From positions 1 to 11,195 of the forward strand of contig CAMPAF010000071.1 in NCBI GenBank assembly GCA_946631535.1: 11,195 nucleotides of DNA, in the 5' to 3' direction. This DNA comes from an uncultured Verrucomicrobiota bacterium (GTDB taxonomy: Bacteria; Verrucomicrobiota; Kiritimatiellia; RFP12; UBA1067). A program made the position numbers and the translations under genes. Below, piece after piece: positions 7,901 through 11,195 of this stretch (position 1 is the stretch's first letter; each line of letters starts with the position of its first letter). Under the pieces are notes generated by a model, which saw nothing but the letters and a program-made list of their open reading frames with translations, did not search any database and was not told where the DNA came from.

Positions 7901-10900
7901 CCCGGCTTTCCAGAATTCCGCCGTTCAGCTCGACCACCGCCGACGCAAGCCCTTCCGCGCTTCTCGATGCCAATCCCACGTTGATCTCGTTCCTGGCGGA
8001 AAGCAGACCGCCGTTGACGACCAGCTTGTTCGTCGCCGTGCCGCCCACGTAGCCGTCCACCTTGATCGCCCCTTCCAGCGTCACCGTGCCGTTGTTCATC
8101 ACGATCTCGGCCGGCGCGCGGCCTTCCAGCGGCTGGCCGCCCGCGGCGAGCGAGAACGCCGTCACGTTCGGCGCGTCCGCATCGTCGCCGACCGTGCCGA
8201 TCTCTAGGCGTCCCTCGCGCACGGTCGCGCCGTACATGCCGCGCGTCGGGCCGTCGCCGGACGCGCCGACGTAGATTTCCTCGCCGCTCCACGCCGTCGT
8301 CGGCCCCGTTGCGCCCGTGAGCGCGAAGGAGCCGTTCCCCTTGAGGCGCAGCGTCTCCGCGCCCGTCTTCACGAAGAGCGTCTTGCCGAGCGCCTCCGCC
8401 GAACGTAGCGCGAGGGGCGAGTCGACGCGCAGCACCGCGCCCGCCGGTGCGACGGACGCGAGCGAGAGGCCGGGAATCTCCGCCGCCTCCGCTCCCGTAT
8501 ACGCAAACGTACCGGCGCCCAGCACGAGCTTCGAGGCGTCCGTCGCGAAGGACAGGTCGTTCGCCTCCAGCGTGCCGGAGTTGACGGAAAGCCCGCCTGC
8601 GAGGCCGGAGAGGTCGCCCGTGAGGCGCACCACGCCGCCGCCCGTCCCGGCCGGGTTCACGTTCACTTGCGCCGTCGCCGTCAAGGCGGAAGCAATCGTG
8701 TTTGTCTCTGGCGTTACGGAGGAGATCGTCGCGAGGCCGCCGAGGAGCAGCTCGCCGCCCGTCACCGTGTAGCCGTTCGCGCCGCTGAACGCGATTCCGC
8801 CCGCCGCCGCCTGGCCCGCGAGCGTCACCGTCTCTCCGCCTGCCGCCGCGTCCTTGGAGAACACGGCCTCGGTCGTCGCGGAGTTCACCGACGCGCCGCC
8901 TTCCCAGTTGCCGTCCGTCTTCCACAGCCCGTCGCCCGTGCCGTTCGACCACGCGCCCTGCGCGAGAGAGGATGCGGCCGAATTGGCCAGCACGACCAGC
9001 TGCAGCTTTGCCTGTCCGCCTTCCACGACGGTCTGGAAGCGGTAGGACGTAATCTTGTCGCCGCTCGCATTGACCAACTTTGCTGTTTCGACAAGCTCCT
9101 CCAACACAGCGCGGCTCGCCTCCGGCGCGGCGATGAGGGTGTAGGCGCCGGGAATCGCGCCGGCGGAAATATCGCCAAGGTTCTCGTTGTAGAAATAGAT
9201 GTTCAGGTACGACGTGCCGGGATGCAGCACCTCGCGGGTCGCCGTGATGGTGGAGTTCGACGCGATCATCAGCGTGCTGTAGCCGTCCGTGCTTCCCTCG
9301 AACCCGAGCGAGAGCGTGTCCACCGTGTGCGCCCCGCCCTTCAGGCGCAGGCGCGCGGCGTTGCCGAGCATGAGCGGGTTGCCGCCCACGACGTCCGACC
9401 CCTCGTCCAGCAGGAGAAAGCCGTACGCCCACACGCGCACCGGCGCGTCGATGGTGCAGTTCTTGGCAAGGGTGTAGTAGGAATAGCGGCTGCCGTCCGG
9501 CCCCTTGAAGTCGATCGGCTGGCGCGCCTCGCCGGGATGCGTGTTCGTGTAGACGATGCTCGTCTGGAAGTACCCGTCTTTCCGGTTCTGGTTCGTGCTT
9601 TTCGCGCCGGCGAAGGTGAAGCCGCGCGTGCCCACGCGGACGCTGGCGAGCGTGCTGATGAAGTTCGTCAGCGGCTGCTCGCCGGTGAAGCCGTTGACGA
9701 ACGTGCCGCCGTCGAGCAGCACGTTCACCTTCGCCGAACCGCTGTTTGGCTTGAACGGCGTTGCGCCTGTCGTCGTCAACGTGCCGCCGAGCAGGTTGAT
9801 GTTGACCGTGCCGGTGTTGAGCTTTGCTATGTGGCCGATGTACTTGGTGTTGACCGTCGCGCCGTCCTTGAGCGTGATGTCCCATGTCGAATCTCCCGCC
9901 TTGCTGCGCATCTCGATGAACGGCGCGCGGAGCGTTCCGTTCTCGGAAACCGTCAGCCACCCCTTCGACGGGCCGCCCTGATCGCCAAATCCGATGTACT
10001 GCGCCGGTGCGGTCGGAGCAACGTCCAGCTCGGCCGTGCCGGAGATGGACACGGTCGAATGCGCACCTCCCTTGTAGGCCAGCTGGAGGTTCTTGCCGAT
10101 GTACATGTAGCCGCCGGTCATCTCGATGAACGGATACGTGTCGAACGTATTCCCAGACGGGGCGTTCTGGTTGCCGCCCATCATCACGGACTCGCTCGTG
10201 GCGGTTCCGTTTGAGACGACGCCGCCCGTCACGCGGAGGCCCGAGCGGACGCCCTCGCCGCCCGTCGTGCCCGCATACCCGTTCATGAACCCCGGCCAGA
10301 TGCACTTGTTGAAGATGTTCGTGCCGCCCCGGATTTCCAGCACCGCGCTCTTCTCCGTGCCCTCGTCGACCGTCCAGGTGCCGACCGAGTTGTAGCACGT
10401 GTCATTGCCGAACACGTTGTAGCCGCCCTCGACGACCATCGTCCCCTCCGCGACCATGAACGCGCCGCGTCGTCCCGTCGTCGGTGCGTCGCCGTTCGCA
10501 TTGAAAACGAGCGTGTCGGTCTGCGCAAGATTTGCGCCCGCCATGTTCTGCTCGCCGCCGAAACAGTTCCGCGCACCGCTGAAGTACACGGTGCCGGGTC
10601 CGGTCTTGATGAACACGCCCGCCTTCTGCACGAAGTCGTTCGTGACGTGCAGCTCGTCCTGCACGTCGAGGACGGTCGCGAGCGTGCTCTTGGCGGGGTA
10701 TTCGTTCGTGACGACTGCGCCGAGCGTGCCGGACGCGCGGAGCGTGCCCGCGCCGAGGACGATGGGGCCGGACGCGCCGATGCTCGAACGGCCCTTCGCG
10801 ACGTCGCCGTCCGGCACCACGAGCGTGCCGGAGTTGACGGTCGTCTTGCCCGTGTAGGTGCTCAAGGGGTTCGCGAGCGTCACGATGCCGCCGCCCGTCG

Positions 10901-11045
10901 TACCGCTGTTGATCACAATGTCGGTCGCGCCCGTGAAGCGCGCCGTCACGTTGGTGGCGACCCCGTTGCCGGGGTCGAGCGTCACCGTCGCCGCAGGCGC
11001 CGCGCCCATCAGGCAGATCATCAAGAAAGTTATCGGTTTTCTCAT
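4920..11045 (-). CDS. Giant exported autotransporter-associated beta-strand repeat (PATR-type) protein, 2041 residues
   Basis: This is a predicted secreted beta-helical protein. It starts with MRKPITFLMICLMGAAPAAT, a short signal peptide likely cut after APA. The rest is rich in Gly, Thr, Val, Asn and Ala, with strand-turn repeats. A near-perfect PATR consensus lies at 1878-1912 (GSGVLTLSGANTYTGPT) and another at 51-80. Three homologous modules (about 20-694, 695-1340 and 1341-2041) share collinear landmarks. Seven VNGG-type strands sit at 1643-1822. PATR repeats are known from autotransporter passengers and from very large verrucomicrobial surface or secreted proteins; their exact role is usually unknown. 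The C-terminus (GGTLLLFR) shows neither a 12-stranded barrel nor a PEP-CTERM anchor. The start is supported by AAGGAA nine bases upstream and by the signal peptide. Binding partner and function are not known; glycan or surface adhesion is inference. Confidence 0.93.
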   Translation of the reverse strand: MRKPITFLMICLMGAAPAATVTLDPGNGVATNVTARFTGATDIVINSGTTGGGIVTLANPLSTYTGKTTVNSGTLVVPDGDVAKGRSSIGASGPIVLGAGTLRASGTLGAVVTNEYPAKSTLATVLDVQDELHVTNDFVQKAGVFIKTGPGTVYFSGARNCFGGEQNMAGANLAQTDTLVFNANGDAPTTGRRGAFMVAEGTMVVEGGYNVFGNDTCYNSVGTWTVDEGTEKSAVLEIRGGTNIFNKCIWPGFMNGYAGTTGGEGVRSGLRVTGGVVSNGTATSESVMMGGNQNAPSGNTFDTYPFIEMTGGYMYIGKNLQLAYKGGAHSTVSISGTAELDVAPTAPAQYIGFGDQGGPSKGWLTVSENGTLRAPFIEMRSKAGDSTWDITLKDGATVNTKYIGHIAKLNTGTVNINLLGGTLTTTGATPFKPNSGSAKVNVLLDGGTFVNGFTGEQPLTNFISTLASVRVGTRGFTFAGAKSTNQNRKDGYFQTSIVYTNTHPGEARQPIDFKGPDGSRYSYYTLAKNCTIDAPVRVWAYGFLLLDEGSDVVGGNPLMLGNAARLRLKGGAHTVDTLSLGFEGSTDGYSTLMIASNSTITATREVLHPGTSYLNIYFYNENLGDISAGAIPGAYTLIAAPEASRAVLEELVETAKLVNASGDKITSYRFQTVVEGGQAKLQLVVLANSAASSLAQGAWSNGTGDGLWKTDGNWEGGASVNSATTEAVFSKDAAAGGETVTLAGQAAAGGIAFSGANGYTVTGGELLLGGLATISSVTPETNTIASALTATAQVNVNPAGTGGGVVRLTGDLSGLAGGLSVNSGTLEANDLSFATDASKLVLGAGTFAYTGAEAAEIPGLSLASVAPAGAVLRVDSPLALRSAEALGKTLFVKTGAETLRLKGNGSFALTGATGPTTAWSGEEIYVGASGDGPTRGMYGATVREGRLEIGTVGDDADAPNVTAFSLAAGGQPLEGRAPAEIVMNNGTVTLEGAIKVDGYVGGTATNKLVVNGGLLSARNEINVGLASRSAEGLASAVVELNGGILESREKNVVMYQNGSEMELFLNAGGALKSVGIAGGSASAPAGTAHFDGGAYKPFNNGNNVIYLWYIRHAYVGAGGFVIDTSEQGTANTAPCYLNVTQTFEKEPALGDAPDGGVRIFGGGMVYLSPAFSMEGLSGGVTVEDGTTLIANMSTGGEGTTVRVNAGATLRTYQSGDNPMFADSLVLGEAGATKAARFEVRSSSGTSLHNCTVSNDFQVLGPVQFATRTSWNATALANTVTGVYTMFVYRASCDANVDVDKFALDPEMSPLVADFEKVDVTLDDEGGWKALVATVRAAEAGELPRWTATSAGGNWSESANWNGFAAPNGVNDVATFAPAEAAAVPVALDAPATVKQALFEAMSAGNGYVLGGANALTFARDDDDALLDVGTGGKVTVNVPVASGAMLCVNAAQDAATRGTAGEVVFGAGALDGFAGTLYPRSGTVTVPSLAWMTNASQLRLGFGTVKYTGTGETIPGFQLWPSSKYMATLEIENDLTVSGSVAMGNNGCFHKAGEGTLTLTGTGTYSLGNNHNQDYYWGTPSTAGQPENTRCANGDSPVNATVNLSVGTGKLVIGEPGGAAGPRVYTSAYAAIGLPSSGDADAEMEVNGGTFTVQKHDLYVGYYHGLDKPVKAKLTVNGGAVDVREQVVMEYGQASTCSPEIEVNGGTLDVGDSVCMSVGKANRSAALASESTSTFTVNGGTVTVQTNFYVVYRNEDSERANHGRLYLNGGELDVKGTLNVTRNSHARTTAQAWLNPGGLLKAGTLAATRAGGAFYFNGGVFAPYGVLPNGTATSLEASNLPLYVSTNGAVISTANANGGSYAVPAALLHDPALAGKDGGLVKTGSGVLTLSGANTYTGPTVVDAGTLAVLSGVPFTDDTIVRAGALLDLGGETRTLANLTGDGTVFGSVTLAGALTPQNGVPTIDGDFATAATACVDFGCTGGDMVEYGSEYAVLRVTGTVAPDIKFKAVNCGQPCTLGVTVEDGFVFVHAKSGGTLLLFR
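5310..5414 (-). repeat. Canonical autotransporter-associated beta-strand (PATR) repeat, residues 1878-1912
   Basis: The stretch KTGSGVLTLSGANTYTGPT followed by VVDAGTL is a textbook match to the PATR consensus (G-x-G-x-L-T-L-x-G-x-N-T-Y-T-G-x-T-x-V-x-x-G-T-L). It is the strongest family evidence for the whole protein. Confidence 0.92.
5580..6119 (-). repeat. Cluster of seven NGG beta-strand repeats in the PATR protein (residues about 1643-1822)
   Basis: Seven successive strands carry an Asn-Gly-Gly or Asn-x-Gly turn, with the Asn at residues 1647, 1677, 1704, 1738, 1768, 1795 and 1817, that is spacings of 30, 27, 34, 30, 27 and 22. Typical strands are EMEVNGGTFTV, KLTVNGGAVDV and EIEVNGGTLDV. 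At DNA level this shows as a recurring gccgccgtt on the plus strand. The period fits one coil of a beta-helix-like ladder. Confidence 0.8.
7026..8963 (-). repeat. PATR protein module 2 (residues about 695-1340)
   Basis: The module opens with GAWSNGTGDGLWKTDGNW (W699), then NGYTVTGGELLLGG. Its PATR-like strand starts at 802 (GGGVVRLTG), and the NGDxP-like landmark is SGDGP at 929-933. It has several NNG/NGG strands, then VGAGGFVIDT at 1115-1124, and a closing GVYTMF strand with Tyr1283. The order matches modules 1 and 3. Confidence 0.65.
8964..10988 (-). repeat. PATR protein module 1 (residues about 20-694)
   Basis: The module carries a PATR strand at 51-80, an NGDAP landmark at 184-188, a VGTRGFTF landmark at 471-478 and a closing GAYTLI strand with Tyr635. 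It lacks the Trp/Asn 'GNW' opening seen in modules 2 and 3, so it starts directly after the signal peptide. It is divergent from the others at residue level; the match is in order and spacing of landmarks. Confidence 0.65.
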
Positions 11046-11054
11046 CGTTCCGCG

Positions 11055-11060
11055 TTCCTT
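11055..11060 (-). promoter_or_regulatory. Ribosome binding site of the PATR gene
   Basis: The minus strand reads AAGGAA followed by nine bases and then the ATG at 11045. Sequence and spacing support this start. Confidence 0.65.
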
Positions 11061-11085
11061 GTTTCAAGCTTCGGTTTTGTGACTC

Positions 11086-11095
11086 ATGATATCAT
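11086..11095. promoter_or_regulatory. 10-bp perfect palindrome ATGATATCAT over the -10 box
   Basis: The palindrome covers the proposed -10 hexamer. A second palindrome, ATCATGAT, lies at 11114-11121 at the -35 edge, centre to centre about 27 bases away. They could be operator half-sites, but such short AT-rich palindromes also arise by chance. Confidence 0.3.
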
Positions 11096-11114
11096 ACGAT
11101 GTCCTTTGGGTCAA
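11086..11114 (-). promoter_or_regulatory. Sigma70-type promoter for the PATR-hydrolase unit
   Basis: On the minus strand a -35 box TTGACC (11114-11109) and a -10 box TATCAT (11091-11086) are 17 bases apart, each one mismatch from consensus. Transcription would start near 11079, leaving a leader of about 33 bases. It is the only good promoter seen upstream of the first gene. Confidence 0.6.
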
Positions 11115-11131
11115 TCATGATCTCGTTGCCC

Positions 11132-11149
11132 ATGCGCTGGGGGGCGCAT
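11132..11149. repeat. Inverted repeat upstream of the promoter (6-bp stem, 6-base G-rich loop)
   Basis: ATGCGC and GCGCAT flank TGGGGG. There is no T-run on either side, so it is not an intrinsic terminator. It could be a regulator site upstream of the -35 box. Confidence 0.35.
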
Positions 11150-11195
11150 CTGCGTAATTCACCGCCGAGCCTTCTGATGATTGGAAACAACTATT

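Larger units (their letters stand above)
11046..11195. other. 150-base non-coding upstream region
   Basis: This stretch is visibly less GC-rich than the genes and carries the promoter, palindromes, inverted repeat and ribosome site listed separately. I see no gene, tRNA or terminator in it, and the neighbouring gene upstream is outside the window. Confidence 0.6.

Noticed and set aside
8667..10214. Plus-strand open frame of 515 codons
   Set aside because: It is an antisense shadow of the PATR gene with the same Arg/Ala/Val-rich composition and no recognisable motif.
7399..10398. Minus-strand open frame of 999 codons inside the PATR gene
   Set aside because: It is an out-of-frame reading, dominated by Arg, Gly and His, with no plausible start context; the overlapping frame has PATR repeats and a signal peptide.
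11132..11149. Inverted repeat as a rho-independent terminator of an upstream gene
   Set aside because: The stem is only 6 bp and no T-run follows on either strand.

Overview
The window is almost entirely coding on the minus strand. It holds two very large secreted-protein genes that overlap by one base and form a two-gene transcription unit, read from about position 11080 leftwards off the left edge. The combination of high GC, a giant autotransporter-associated beta-strand repeat (PATR-type) protein with many 'VNGGT' strands, and a large secreted glycoside hydrolase suggests the PVC group, most likely a gut or rumen Kiritimatiellota/Verrucomicrobiota/Lentisphaerota member. This is an inference from protein style; no rRNA or other marker gene is present.

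Layout from right to left, in the direction of transcription. Positions 11195-11046 are a 150-base upstream region with a well-formed sigma70-type promoter (TTGACC, 17 bases, TATCAT), two short palindromes at the promoter, one 6-bp inverted repeat further upstream, and a Shine-Dalgarno sequence. Positions 11045-4920 encode a 2041-residue exported PATR protein. It is built from three collinear modules of about 650-700 residues, each recognisable by the same series of landmarks. Positions 4920-1 are an unbroken frame of at least 1640 codons, cut by the left edge. It encodes a signal peptide, an unassigned region of about 150 residues, a complete GH92 alpha-mannosidase domain, a beta-rich linker, and a clan GH-A-like (GH5-type) TIM-barrel glycosidase with its C-terminal part running off the window.

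The PATR stop codon and the hydrolase start codon share a base (TGATG), and no good Shine-Dalgarno precedes the hydrolase. The two proteins are therefore probably made together by translational coupling. A reasonable working model, which is inference, is an exported or surface beta-helical scaffold or adhesin made together with a two-catalytic-domain enzyme that attacks mannose-containing glycans. The GH92-GH-A fusion, the triplicated scaffold and their coupling are the points most worth following up. There is no sign of CRISPR, IS elements, tRNA or rRNA. All long plus-strand open frames look like antisense shadows of the GC-rich genes.
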